This document shows positions 53,886 through 61,896 of a stretch of DNA of 64,000 nt, piece after piece. How positions within the stretch are numbered: position 1 is the stretch's first letter; the number at the start of each line of letters is the position of its first letter. Origin of the DNA: JBPEWY01 sp965224095 (GTDB lineage Bacteria > Bacteroidota > Bacteroidia > Flavobacteriales > Flavobacteriaceae); the NCBI GenBank assembly GCA_965224095.1, contig OZ245039.1, positions 868,001 to 932,000 on the forward strand, read 5' to 3'. The notes under the pieces are model-generated. The model was not told the DNA's origin, ran no database searches, and saw only the letters and a list, made by a program, of their open reading frames with translations. The position numbers were made by a program, and so were the translations under genes.

Positions 53886-55217
53886 ATGAAGTTTTTTAAG
53901 GCATTTTATATACAAAACCGTTTTTACTATTTCTGTCTGGGAGTAATCATGCTCTTTATAATCGGTTTTATTTTTCCCCGTTTATTCGGTATTGCCAAAT
54001 TATGCCTTATTATCCTGATGGCATTTACCATAATGGATGTGATGATATTGTTTGTTACGAAGAAGGGATTATATGCAAAAAGAGACGTGCCGGAAAAACT
54101 GTCGAATGGCGATCCTAATCCCATTCGTATCATCCTCCATAACCTTTATACCTTTCCCGTTTTTGCTATGGTTATTGACGAGCTTCCCTTTCAGTTCCAG
54201 CTGAGAGACTTCAGCATGCATAGAAAACTCCCTGCTTCCGATGTGGTTCAATTACAATATGAAGTTCGTCCGCAAGAACGCGGGGAATATTACTTTGGGA
54301 AACTCAACGTGTATATTCGTACTTATCTCGGATTAATTGCCCGGAGATTTACCTTTGATAATCAGGCAATGGTTCCTACCTACCCTTCTTTCCTTCAGCT
54401 TAAAAAATACGACCTGATGGCCTTTAGCCACCGCCTTAATGAATACGGAATAAAAAAAATAAGGCGCATAGGACACACCATGGAATTTGAGCAGATAAAG
54501 GAGTATGTACAGGGCGATGATATACGAACTATTAACTGGAAAGCCACCGCTAAAAAAAGACAGCTAATGGTAAACCAGTTTCAAGATGAGAAATCGCAAC
54601 CGGTATACGCTATTATTGATAAGGGAAGGGTGATGAAGATGCCGTTTAACGGCTTGAGTTTATTGGATTACGCCATTAATTCTACTCTTGTTATAAGTAA
54701 TATTATTTTAAAGAAGCAAGATAAGGCAGGGATGTTTACTTTTTCCCGAAAGGTTGAGAATATGGTGGTTGCCCGGCGGAGAAACAGCCAGATGCAGCTT
54801 ATTCTGGAAAATCTGTATAACGTAAGTACCGATTTCCACGAATCGGACTACAGTAATTTATATGCCGGTATAAAACACAAAATTACCAGCAGGAGCTTGC
54901 TTATGTTGTACACAAATTTCGAAACTCTGGATGCATTGTACCGGCAACTCCCCTATTTGAAAGCCATGGCTCGAAACCACCTGCTGGTGGTAATTTTCTT
55001 TAAGAATACAGAACTTAATTACCTAATACAGCATAAAGCAGAAACTCTTCAGGATGTATATGACAAAGTGGTAGCCGAAAAGTTTGCTTTCGAGAAAAAA
55101 CTTATTGCCAGTGAGCTTAAAAAATACGGCATCCATTCCATTCTGACCACTCCGGAAAAACTTACGGTCGATTCCATAAACAAATATCTAGAAATGAAAG
55201 CGCGCGGACTTTTCTAA
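53886..55217 (+). CDS. DUF58 domain protein, partner of MoxR
   Basis: 443 residues from the ATG at 53886. Two N-terminal membrane helices (about 14-30 and 36-56), a beta-rich region, then the DUF58 segment with YVQGDDIRTINWKATAKK and a VWA-like domain (YAIIDKGRVMKM, LLDYAINSTLVISNIIL). The VWA metal site appears degenerate, with DKG in place of DxSxS. Last gene of the operon; probably the MoxR client at the membrane. Confidence 0.9.
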   Translation: MKFFKAFYIQNRFYYFCLGVIMLFIIGFIFPRLFGIAKLCLIILMAFTIMDVMILFVTKKGLYAKRDVPEKLSNGDPNPIRIILHNLYTFPVFAMVIDELPFQFQLRDFSMHRKLPASDVVQLQYEVRPQERGEYYFGKLNVYIRTYLGLIARRFTFDNQAMVPTYPSFLQLKKYDLMAFSHRLNEYGIKKIRRIGHTMEFEQIKEYVQGDDIRTINWKATAKKRQLMVNQFQDEKSQPVYAIIDKGRVMKMPFNGLSLLDYAINSTLVISNIILKKQDKAGMFTFSRKVENMVVARRRNSQMQLILENLYNVSTDFHESDYSNLYAGIKHKITSRSLLMLYTNFETLDALYRQLPYLKAMARNHLLVVIFFKNTELNYLIQHKAETLQDVYDKVVAEKFAFEKKLIASELKKYGIHSILTTPEKLTVDSINKYLEMKARGLF

Positions 55218-55335
55218 GGTGCAAAGCACTCATAAATATTACAATTCATCCGCGAAAATCCACAATTGAGGCAATCCAATTATTTTCTTACCCGAACAAG
55301 CCCGAGGTTTGCTTTGTAATCAAATACTAAAATCT

Positions 55336-55749
55336 ATGAAACGTTTATTTATCTTAATTTGCTTTTTATCAATTTCGATTGGTTTATACGCACAGGAAGG
55401 AGTTCGTATTACTGCTATTGTAGAGAATGTGTCGAACAATGAAGGCAATGTAAAATTTGCTTTACACACGGCCGAAACCTTTTTGAAAACCAATGGCATT
55501 CAAAGTCTTTCATCGACCATTGAAAACGGAAAAGCCGAAGTGGTGTTTGAAAAAGTACCTCCGGGCACCTATGCTATTTTGGTACTTCATGACCAGAACG
55601 AAAACAATCAGATGGATTTTGACCTCAATGGAATGCCGCAGGAGAGCTACGGAATATCTAATAATACCATGAGTTTTGGACCTCCGCAATTTCAGGATGC
55701 GCAATTTGAAGTTGCTCAGGAGAACCTCAGCTTTCAAATACGCTTTTAA
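55336..55749 (+). CDS. DUF2141 family secreted protein
   Basis: 137 residues from the ATG at 55336; signal peptide ending LYA before QEG. The mature domain (VRITAIVENVSNNEGNVKFA ... PPGTYAILVLHDQNENNQMD ... PQESYGISNN) is the DUF2141 beta-sandwich, found in periplasm or on the surface, function unknown. Separate from the DUF58 operon by 118 bases and ended by a long hairpin. Confidence 0.9.
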   Translation: MKRLFILICFLSISIGLYAQEGVRITAIVENVSNNEGNVKFALHTAETFLKTNGIQSLSSTIENGKAEVVFEKVPPGTYAILVLHDQNENNQMDFDLNGMPQESYGISNNTMSFGPPQFQDAQFEVAQENLSFQIRF

Positions 55750-55774
55750 AACTCCTGATAATTAGGGTTAGCAA

Positions 55775-55810
55775 AGGTCATTTTGAACACGTACGTATTC
55801 AAAATGACCT
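55775..55810. terminator. Bidirectional terminator between DUF2141 and dps
   Basis: AGGTCATTTTGAA, ten-base loop, TTCAAAATGACCT: a perfect 13-base stem between convergent genes, followed on the plus strand by a T-rich run. It is flanked by AT-rich sequence only. Confidence 0.75.
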
Positions 55811-55834
55811 GATTTATTTTTGTTGTTCACCTAA

Positions 55835-56314
55835 TTAAATGGCCTCGTCGAGCCACGCTTTCATCATCCATACGGTCTTTTCCTGTTCGGTGATAAAATC
55901 GCTCATCATCGAATTGGTTCCTTCGTCATTGGCATCGCCGGAAACTTCGAGAATTTCTCTTTCAATTTTTAACAATTCGGTAAGAGAATGAACTATTAGC
56001 CGGATTGATGCTTCGTCGTTTGAAACGTTCTCTCCAATAGGTACACTGGCCCTTTTCAGGTAATCGCCGAATGTGTGTAAGGGCGTACCGCCCAACGTAA
56101 GTATACGCTCGGCAATCATATCTACCTTTATGTTAGCATCATCGTACAATTCTTCAAACTTTACATGGAGATCAAAGAATCTCTTTCCTTTAATATTCCA
56201 GTGAATTCCCCGCAGATTTTGATAATAAAGTTGAAAATTTGCCAGTAAGTTATTTAATCTTTCCGTAATATCCTTTGATTTTTCAACACTTAATCCTAAA
56301 CTATTTGTCTTCAT
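55835..56314 (-). CDS. dps: Dps family ferritin-like DNA-protection protein
   Basis: 159 residues. Forms dodecamers that store iron and consume H2O2. Inter-subunit ferroxidase ligands by alignment with Listeria Dps: H38, H50, D65 and E69 (GIHWNIKG, DLHVKFEELYDD, VDMIAERIL). The N-terminus is short and has no clear DNA-binding lysine tail. Divergent from oxyR, whose product is the expected activator under peroxide stress. Confidence 0.94.
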   Translation of the reverse strand: MKTNSLGLSVEKSKDITERLNNLLANFQLYYQNLRGIHWNIKGKRFFDLHVKFEELYDDANIKVDMIAERILTLGGTPLHTFGDYLKRASVPIGENVSNDEASIRLIVHSLTELLKIEREILEVSGDANDEGTNSMMSDFITEQEKTVWMMKAWLDEAI

Positions 56315-56348
56315 ATTTTTTGTATTTAATATCGTCTCTATTTTGAAG

Positions 56349-56406
56349 CAAAATTAGTTCATATTTCAACTGTTTTTAGTATAGATTTTATTGATAGTTT
56401 TTATAC
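56349..56406. promoter_or_regulatory. dps promoter and candidate OxyR operator
   Basis: Minus-strand TAATTTTG (plus 56349-56356) is a -7 box for dps. Next to it, 56379-56406 is a 28-base segment bounded by inverted GTATA and TATAC, with internal ATAG repeats, just where the -33 element would lie. An activator site at that position is what OxyR-dependent promoters need; the assignment is inference. Confidence 0.45.
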
Positions 56407-56430
56407 CTTTATCGGGCTAAACTATAGATA

Positions 56431-57372
56431 ATGACTATAACCCAACTTCAATATGTACTAGCTGTTGCTGAGTATCAGAATTTCACGCTTGCGGCGGAAA
56501 AAAGCTTTGTTACCCAACCTACATTAAGTATGCAAATCCAGAAGCTCGAGGACGAATTGGATATCCTTATATTCGATCGAAGCAAGAAGCCCATACAACT
56601 TACCGAGGTTGGAAAAAAAATTGTTGCGCAGGCAAAAAACATTGTAAACGAAAGCGGCCGGATCAAAGATATTGTAGACCAGGAAAAGGGATTTATCGGT
56701 GGTGAGTTTAAATTGGGGATCATCCCCACGATCATGCCCACTTTACTGCCCATGTTTCTCAAGGCTTTTATTAAAAAATATCCCAAAGTACAACTTAAAA
56801 TTCAGGAGCTCAATACAGAGTCGATTATTGAAAATATTATGGATGGCCATTTGGATGCCGCCATAGCAGCTACTCCCCTTTTTGATGATAACATAAAAGA
56901 GCGTCCGCTGTATTACGAACCCTTTGTAGCATATATCCCGGAAGGACACCGATTGAGTAACAGCAAAAAAATTAAGGCAAGCGATTTGGATATTGATGAC
57001 ATTCTGCTGCTGGAAGACGGGCATTGTTTCAGAGATGGAGTTATTAATTTATGTAAGGCTTCCAGAAGTATTCAGGAAGATCACTTTCATCTGGAAAGCG
57101 GTAGTTTTGAAACCATGATCAGGCTTTCAAATGAAGGATTGGGAATGACGTTACTCCCGTATTTGCAAACGTTGGATTTAAAACCTGAAGAAAAACGCTT
57201 TTTACACTATTTCGAAGAGCCCACACCGGCTCGTGAGGTAAGTGTGATATATCACAAAAGTGAGCTTAAAATGCATATTATCGAAGCCTTGCGCAATGTT
57301 ATTTCAGGGATTATAAGAGGAGCCATTGCCTTTCAGAATGTTCAGATAATAAGTCCGGTTAATCAATCGTAA
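56431..57372 (+). CDS. oxyR: OxyR, hydrogen-peroxide-sensing LysR-type regulator
   Basis: 313 residues. Helix-turn-helix at 1-60 (QLQYVLAVAEYQNFTLAAEK, TQPTLSMQIQKLE) and a LysR effector domain. The peroxide-sensing cysteines are at C199 and C208 (DGHCFRDGVINLC), the same spacing and even the same numbering as in E. coli OxyR, with the conserved GHC-R context. Divergent from dps with 116 bases between start codons. Confidence 0.95.
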   Translation: MTITQLQYVLAVAEYQNFTLAAEKSFVTQPTLSMQIQKLEDELDILIFDRSKKPIQLTEVGKKIVAQAKNIVNESGRIKDIVDQEKGFIGGEFKLGIIPTIMPTLLPMFLKAFIKKYPKVQLKIQELNTESIIENIMDGHLDAAIAATPLFDDNIKERPLYYEPFVAYIPEGHRLSNSKKIKASDLDIDDILLLEDGHCFRDGVINLCKASRSIQEDHFHLESGSFETMIRLSNEGLGMTLLPYLQTLDLKPEEKRFLHYFEEPTPAREVSVIYHKSELKMHIIEALRNVISGIIRGAIAFQNVQIISPVNQS

Positions 57373-57399
57373 AAATCATCACCTTATGGCGATTCCTGT

Positions 57400-57597
57400 T
57401 TAAGCATTTAAATAAATCATGCATTGATATAACTCCGGTTTACCCTGAATAAATTGGCTGACCCAAATTCTCAATTCCTCTAATTCATACGGTAATAACC
57501 TTTCGGCTGCTTTTTCCAACTCCCTGCAAAAAAGAGCAGGATCAAAGCTAACCTTTCTAAGTACAGTTTTTGTGTACTCAAACATAGCTCTCGCCAT
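57400..57597 (-). CDS. Small conserved helical protein of unknown function
   Basis: 65 residues from the ATG at 57597; a TTG 42 bases upstream could add 14 residues. Sequence blocks MFEYTKTVLRKVSFDP, LFCRELEKAAERLLPYE and ELEELRIWVSQF are the kind seen in a short helical protein that I recall as conserved in flavobacteria. No membrane segment or known motif. On the minus strand between oxyR and the carboxypeptidase gene. Confidence 0.75.
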   Translation of the reverse strand: MARAMFEYTKTVLRKVSFDPALFCRELEKAAERLLPYELEELRIWVSQFIQGKPELYQCMIYLNA

Positions 57598-57728
57598 AAT
57601 TAATGAACGTTTTAAAATTCGGTTAATCAGTTCTCTCAAAAATAACTATAAATTGTATATTTTTATTGTTCATAAAAAGTTAAACTTTCCACAATTGGTT
57701 TAACTGCCCTGTTTCATTGAGGTTAACA

Positions 57729-59036
57729 ATGCACAAAAAAAATATACACTCTGCAAATAAACTCCTGTCGTATATTATACGTCTGTATCTTGTAAGCTTT
57801 CTATTTCTTATTCTTACAGGATGTACTTCGACCCGTAGTTCCTTTGTTAAAAAAAATCTGAAAGCCCATTTGCTAGAAGACCACTTTACAGGATTTTCTT
57901 TATACGATCCGGAGAAGAAAACATATATGTACAATTACAATGCAACAAAATATTTTACGCCTGCTTCCAATGTTAAAATACTTAGTTTGTATGCAGCATT
58001 ATCTACTATAGGTGATTCAATCCCCGGACTTCGTTATTTTGGTCGGGGAGACAGCTTATTTATTACAGGAACAGGCGATCCTACTTTAATGCACCCCTTT
58101 TTTAAACAATCTGTTACTCTGGATTTTATTAAAAACCATTCGGCTTCTACCGTAGTTCTTTCTACTTCCAATTTTTACGACCAGGCATATGCACCGGGTT
58201 GGGCATGGGAAGATTTTACCTATAGTTTTATGCCGGAACGAAGTGCCTTTCCCATGTATGGGAATCTGGTTAGCTTTTACAGAAAGAACGATTCCCTGAA
58301 CATCACTCCCGGTTTTTTTAAATCTCAAACGCTTTCCGAAGAGCGCGTATTTAAACGAGCATTTCACGATCAGAAATTCTATATTCCAGAAAATATTAAA
58401 GATACTGTTATGGTTCCTTTTATAACCAATGACAGTTTAGTTTCGGTACTATTAAGTGAGGATATTGATAAACCTGTCATATGCTCCAATATCTTACAAC
58501 CCGAATACAAGACATTACTCAGTATACCATCAGACAGCGTGTACAGGTATATGATGCATGAAAGTGATAATTTTATTGCGGAACAACTATTGCTCATTGC
58601 GTCCGGTGTGCATTCAGACAGCCTTCATGCAAAAAGCTTTATCAATCACATGCTGAGAGGAGCGTTTAAAAATATGCCACAGCGGCCCAGGTGGGTTGAC
58701 GGCTCCGGGCTGTCCCGGTATAACCTCTTAACACCAAAAAGCATTGTTTTTGTTCTCGACAAACTCTATCGGGAGGTTGCCGGAGAACAACTTTTTAACT
58801 GGTTTCCGGCTGGTGGCGAGACGGGTACCATAAAATCATGGTACGCAGCCGACAGGCCTTATGTATATGCAAAATCGGGATCGTTAAGCAATAATTATTG
58901 CCTGAGCGGCTATTTGATTGCAAAATCGGGAAAGGTGCTAATTTTCAGTTATATGGCCAATCACTTTTTACAACCAAGCAGTGAAATTAAAACACAGCTG
59001 GAAGCTTTCCTTTGGGAAATCCATAATCGATTTTAA
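57729..59036 (+). CDS. D-alanyl-D-alanine carboxypeptidase/endopeptidase, PBP4 (S13) family, lipoprotein
   Basis: 435 residues from the ATG at 57729 (a TTG at 57717 is also in frame). Signal sequence with lipobox LTGC (Cys32). Penicillin-binding motifs: SxxK at S80-K83 (PASNVKIL), SxN as ESDNF near 280, and KSG in AKSGSLSNN near 380 in place of KTG. Family members trim or cleave peptidoglycan peptides. Its 3' end overlaps the convergent AIM24-like gene by four bases. Confidence 0.92.
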   Translation: MHKKNIHSANKLLSYIIRLYLVSFLFLILTGCTSTRSSFVKKNLKAHLLEDHFTGFSLYDPEKKTYMYNYNATKYFTPASNVKILSLYAALSTIGDSIPGLRYFGRGDSLFITGTGDPTLMHPFFKQSVTLDFIKNHSASTVVLSTSNFYDQAYAPGWAWEDFTYSFMPERSAFPMYGNLVSFYRKNDSLNITPGFFKSQTLSEERVFKRAFHDQKFYIPENIKDTVMVPFITNDSLVSVLLSEDIDKPVICSNILQPEYKTLLSIPSDSVYRYMMHESDNFIAEQLLLIASGVHSDSLHAKSFINHMLRGAFKNMPQRPRWVDGSGLSRYNLLTPKSIVFVLDKLYREVAGEQLFNWFPAGGETGTIKSWYAADRPYVYAKSGSLSNNYCLSGYLIAKSGKVLIFSYMANHFLQPSSEIKTQLEAFLWEIHNRF

Positions 59037-59833
59037 AACCGGTTATCGCCATCGAGTAAGTCTCCGAGACCTCCTAAAATACTTCCTTCCCCTTTATCTT
59101 TACCCCCACCGCGAGGAGCCGCAGCCAGTACTCTGCCTGCCAGTCTGCTAAACGGTAACGATTGAACATAAACCACGCCCGGGCCCCGAAGTGTGGCAAA
59201 GAAAAGACCTTCTCCGCCAAAAACCGTATTTTTTATTCCACCGACAAACTCAATATCGTAATCTACATCTTTGGTGAAGCCTACAATACAACCGGTGTCT
59301 ACCTTCAAAACCTCTCCGGTTGCTAATTCTTTTCTCGCCAGATTACCCCCGGCATGAACGAAGGCCATCCCGTCTCCTTCAAGTTTTTGCATGATAAAGC
59401 CTTCTCCTCCAAACAACCCTCTTCCCAATCTTTTGGAGAATTCAATTCCTACACGAACGCCCTTTGCCGCACATAAAAAGGCATCTTTCTGGCAAACAAA
59501 CTTCCCCTGGTATTTCCTGAGATCTACAGGTACTATTTTACCGGGGTAAGGAGATGCAAAACTCACTTTTCTCTTACCGTTATCTACATTCAAAAAAGCT
59601 GTCATAAACAAACTTTCACCGGTAAGAACTCTTTTCCCCGCCGAAAATATTTTTCCAAGAACTCCCTTGTCCTGATTCGATCCGTCGCCGAAAATCGTAT
59701 CCATTTTTAATCCGGAATCCATCATCATAAAACTCCCGGCTTCGGCTATTACAGCTTCTTGTGGGTCCAGTTCAATTTCCACATACTGCATTTCTTCTCC
59801 ATAAATATGGTAATCTATTTCGTGTGCTGTCAT
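59033..59833 (-). CDS. AIM24/TIGR00266 family protein
   Basis: 266 residues, no signal peptide. Beta-rich, with the family features EIDYHIYGEEMQYVEIEL at the start, GSFMMMDSG, GEGFIMQKLEGDGMAFVHAG and a Gly/Lys/Asp-rich tail. TIGR00266 proteins are tryptophan-RNA-binding-attenuator-like beta barrels of unknown function, found across bacteria and in mitochondria. Preceded by 99 bases after the lipoprotein gene on the same strand. Confidence 0.9.
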   Translation of the reverse strand: MTAHEIDYHIYGEEMQYVEIELDPQEAVIAEAGSFMMMDSGLKMDTIFGDGSNQDKGVLGKIFSAGKRVLTGESLFMTAFLNVDNGKRKVSFASPYPGKIVPVDLRKYQGKFVCQKDAFLCAAKGVRVGIEFSKRLGRGLFGGEGFIMQKLEGDGMAFVHAGGNLARKELATGEVLKVDTGCIVGFTKDVDYDIEFVGGIKNTVFGGEGLFFATLRGPGVVYVQSLPFSRLAGRVLAAAPRGGGKDKGEGSILGGLGDLLDGDNRF

Positions 59834-59932
59834 TATAAATGTTTTTTGATTTTATTTTATTAGTAGACCGGCTAAAATATTTGTTACAATTCGCAACAAA
59901 CAAGTCAACCTTAATCCGATTCAAGGAGGCAC

Positions 59933-60382
59933 CTATTCACGATCTAAATATATGATTTCCTCCAGTTGTTGCCCCGCTTCCAGATATACACCGTGCAGTT
60001 TTAACTCTGCAGATGTCAATTTCAAAACGGTAAATGTATACTTAAACGGGGATGAGCTCCCGGGAAGATTCGATACGGTTAACTCTTCTCCTTCCAGTAC
60101 CCATAACGAGGTTTCATTATCGCTTATGGTACAGGTTTTATCATACCCTATAAATCTCAACATATGATTTGACAGGAATTCCTGATAATCGCGATTTTCG
60201 GTACATTTATGTTCGTAATCCACATAAGAACCTCCATTTATATTACCTCCCCGTATAAACCATTTACCCAATAAATTTGCTTCGGTAATTTCTGCGGGTT
60301 TCGGGTCATCGTCATTCGAGGAACAGCTCAGCATACATAATGCCGCCACTCCTATACATATGAAAGTGCTTGCTTTTTTCAA
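59933..60382 (-). CDS. Lipocalin-like lipoprotein
   Basis: 149 residues. Lipobox MLSC (Cys20), followed by a Ser/Asn/Asp-rich spacer and a lipocalin-like domain beginning LLGKWFIRGG (the G-x-W signature of lipocalins), with two cysteines later (KCTENRDY and KTCTIS) that may form a disulfide. Ligand unknown. Small surface lipoproteins of this type are common in the phylum. Confidence 0.8.
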   Translation of the reverse strand: MKKASTFICIGVAALCMLSCSSNDDDPKPAEITEANLLGKWFIRGGNINGGSYVDYEHKCTENRDYQEFLSNHMLRFIGYDKTCTISDNETSLWVLEGEELTVSNLPGSSSPFKYTFTVLKLTSAELKLHGVYLEAGQQLEEIIYLDRE

Positions 60383-60414
60383 TGCCTGGTATTTTGTAAT
60401 ATTATATATAGGGT

Positions 60415-60918
60415 TTATTGATTTTTAATACGAATGGTCCATTCAAAATTAAAGGTGGAAACCACATCGCCCTGCTCATCCTGTCCCACAGACTGCATCC
60501 AAATGGTTTGCCCTTCTCCGGTTTGAACGGTTTGCCGAATGGCATCCTGTATCTTACCACCATCGGTACAGGTAAATGTTATGCGTCCTGTTGCTTTTTT
60601 ACTGAAAGTAGCATTGTTGTTTGCTACAAGCATTGATATTTTTTTACCACTATTGCGAATTTGATCCATAACCATAGCCCCGGTGGTGAGCTCGGCAGCC
60701 ATACCCTGTACCGCCCAAAACATGGAACGAAAAGGGTTTTGATTAATCCATCGATGTTTTACCGATACCACACACTTTTCCGAATCTATATGCTTTACGC
60801 GGATACCGCTTAACCAGACCAACGGGAGTTTAAAAAGCGTAAAAGTATTGAGTTTACCAGGGGTTACCGCCATAAATATATTATTTAATATGGGAAAGGT
60901 AGTCAAAATTTTAGACAT
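60415..60918 (-). CDS. DUF4442 (hotdog thioesterase-like) protein
   Basis: 167 residues. The pattern NPFRSMFWAVQGMAAELTTG is the central hotdog helix with the preceding loop, as in DUF4442 and PaaI-like thioesterases. The substrate is unknown and the catalytic acid cannot be assigned with certainty. It is divergent from the DUF4870-PadR operon, with 101 bases between the start codons. Confidence 0.88.
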   Translation of the reverse strand: MSKILTTFPILNNIFMAVTPGKLNTFTLFKLPLVWLSGIRVKHIDSEKCVVSVKHRWINQNPFRSMFWAVQGMAAELTTGAMVMDQIRNSGKKISMLVANNNATFSKKATGRITFTCTDGGKIQDAIRQTVQTGEGQTIWMQSVGQDEQGDVVSTFNFEWTIRIKNQ

Positions 60919-60958
60919 TGGAAAAGCACACTATTTGTTAAAAAAATGTTAATTTTTA

Positions 60959-61000
60959 GTACTTTGTATTACATAATACCTTCTTTTAGATATATATTTG
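60959..61000 (+). promoter_or_regulatory. Promoter of the DUF4870-PadR-PspC operon with candidate PadR operator
   Basis: TATATTTG at 60993-61000 is an exact -7 box, 20 bases before the ATG at 61020. Just upstream, 60959-60979 is an imperfect palindrome GTACTTTGTA-T-TACATAATAC (8 of 10 pairs) that would cover the -33 position. PadR repressors bind similar TAC...GTA palindromes, so the operon's own PadR could repress it from here. Confidence 0.55.
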
Positions 61001-61019
61001 CATAAGAAAATAATAGGTA

Positions 61020-61490
61020 ATGGAATCAACTATCTCAAAACATCAGAAAAACTTAGGAGCTATTATTCATGTCTCTACCTTTTCAAAGTACTTTATTCCG
61101 TTTGGAAATTTCATAGTACCGCTGATACTTTGGACTTCCAATAAAAATGAATCAGAATTCGTAGATTACAACGGTAAGCAGGCTCTAAACTTTCAAATCA
61201 GTATTTTACTTTACAGTATCCTTTTAGGTATTATTGCAATTCCTTTTATATTTTTTACTACCTGGGATTTTATCGGGTTTCACGATTTGCTGGAACACAA
61301 TACCCATCGGATTGATTTTGATCGCGGTGATTTTTTTGATTTTCGAGGTGGGTGGTTATATCTGGGAATTGCAGCCTTGCTGGGTCTCGGGTTATTTGTT
61401 CTCGATATATTCTGTACTATTATTGCAGCTATCAGAGCGAATGACGGAATTTATTACAAGTACCCGCTTACCATTAATTTTATTAAATAA
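61020..61490 (+). CDS. DUF4870 family membrane protein
   Basis: 156 residues with about three to four hydrophobic segments (YFIPFGNFIVPLILWTSN, LLGIIAIPFIFFTTW, LGIAALLGLGLFVLDIFCT). The block HFS...LWTSNKNESEFVDYNGKQAL is characteristic of DUF4870. Function unknown. First gene of an operon with padR, the pspC-like gene and a head-GIN gene. Confidence 0.92.
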   Translation: MESTISKHQKNLGAIIHVSTFSKYFIPFGNFIVPLILWTSNKNESEFVDYNGKQALNFQISILLYSILLGIIAIPFIFFTTWDFIGFHDLLEHNTHRIDFDRGDFFDFRGGWLYLGIAALLGLGLFVLDIFCTIIAAIRANDGIYYKYPLTINFIK

Positions 61491-61560
61491 AGAGGTCAGT
61501 CATCAATCAATCAATCGAATCAAAAAACGAACAGTTTAACAATTAAAGCATTATGAACCC

Positions 61561-61890
61561 ATGAATATAGAAAACACAAAAGCACAAATGCGCAAAGGGG
61601 TTTTGGAATATTGCATCTTATCTATTCTCGAAGGAGAGGATAAATATGCCTCCGAAATTCTCGGGACCCTGAAAGACGCCAAGATGCTTGTAGTAGAGGG
61701 TACTATTTACCCGCTACTTACACGACTCAAGAATGCCGGGTTACTCAACTACCGTTGGGAAGAGTCTACTTCCGGTCCGCCACGTAAGTATTACGCTTTA
61801 ACCGAAACAGGGAAGATTTTTTTAAAAGAGCTCAATACTACATGGGATGAATTAAGAAATGCTGTAAACCTTGTAACAAAGTCAAAATAA
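61561..61890 (+). CDS. PadR family transcriptional regulator
   Basis: 109 residues, the short single-domain (PadR subfamily 2) form. Winged helix with MRKGVLEYCILSILEGEDKY, LVVEGTIYPLLTRLKNAGL, and ESTSGPPRKYYALTETGK. PadR proteins repress nearby genes until an inducer releases them. Being inside the DUF4870-PspC-GIN operon makes autoregulation likely through the palindrome at 60959. Confidence 0.95.
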   Translation: MNIENTKAQMRKGVLEYCILSILEGEDKYASEILGTLKDAKMLVVEGTIYPLLTRLKNAGLLNYRWEESTSGPPRKYYALTETGKIFLKELNTTWDELRNAVNLVTKSK

Positions 61891-61896
61891 CTAACG

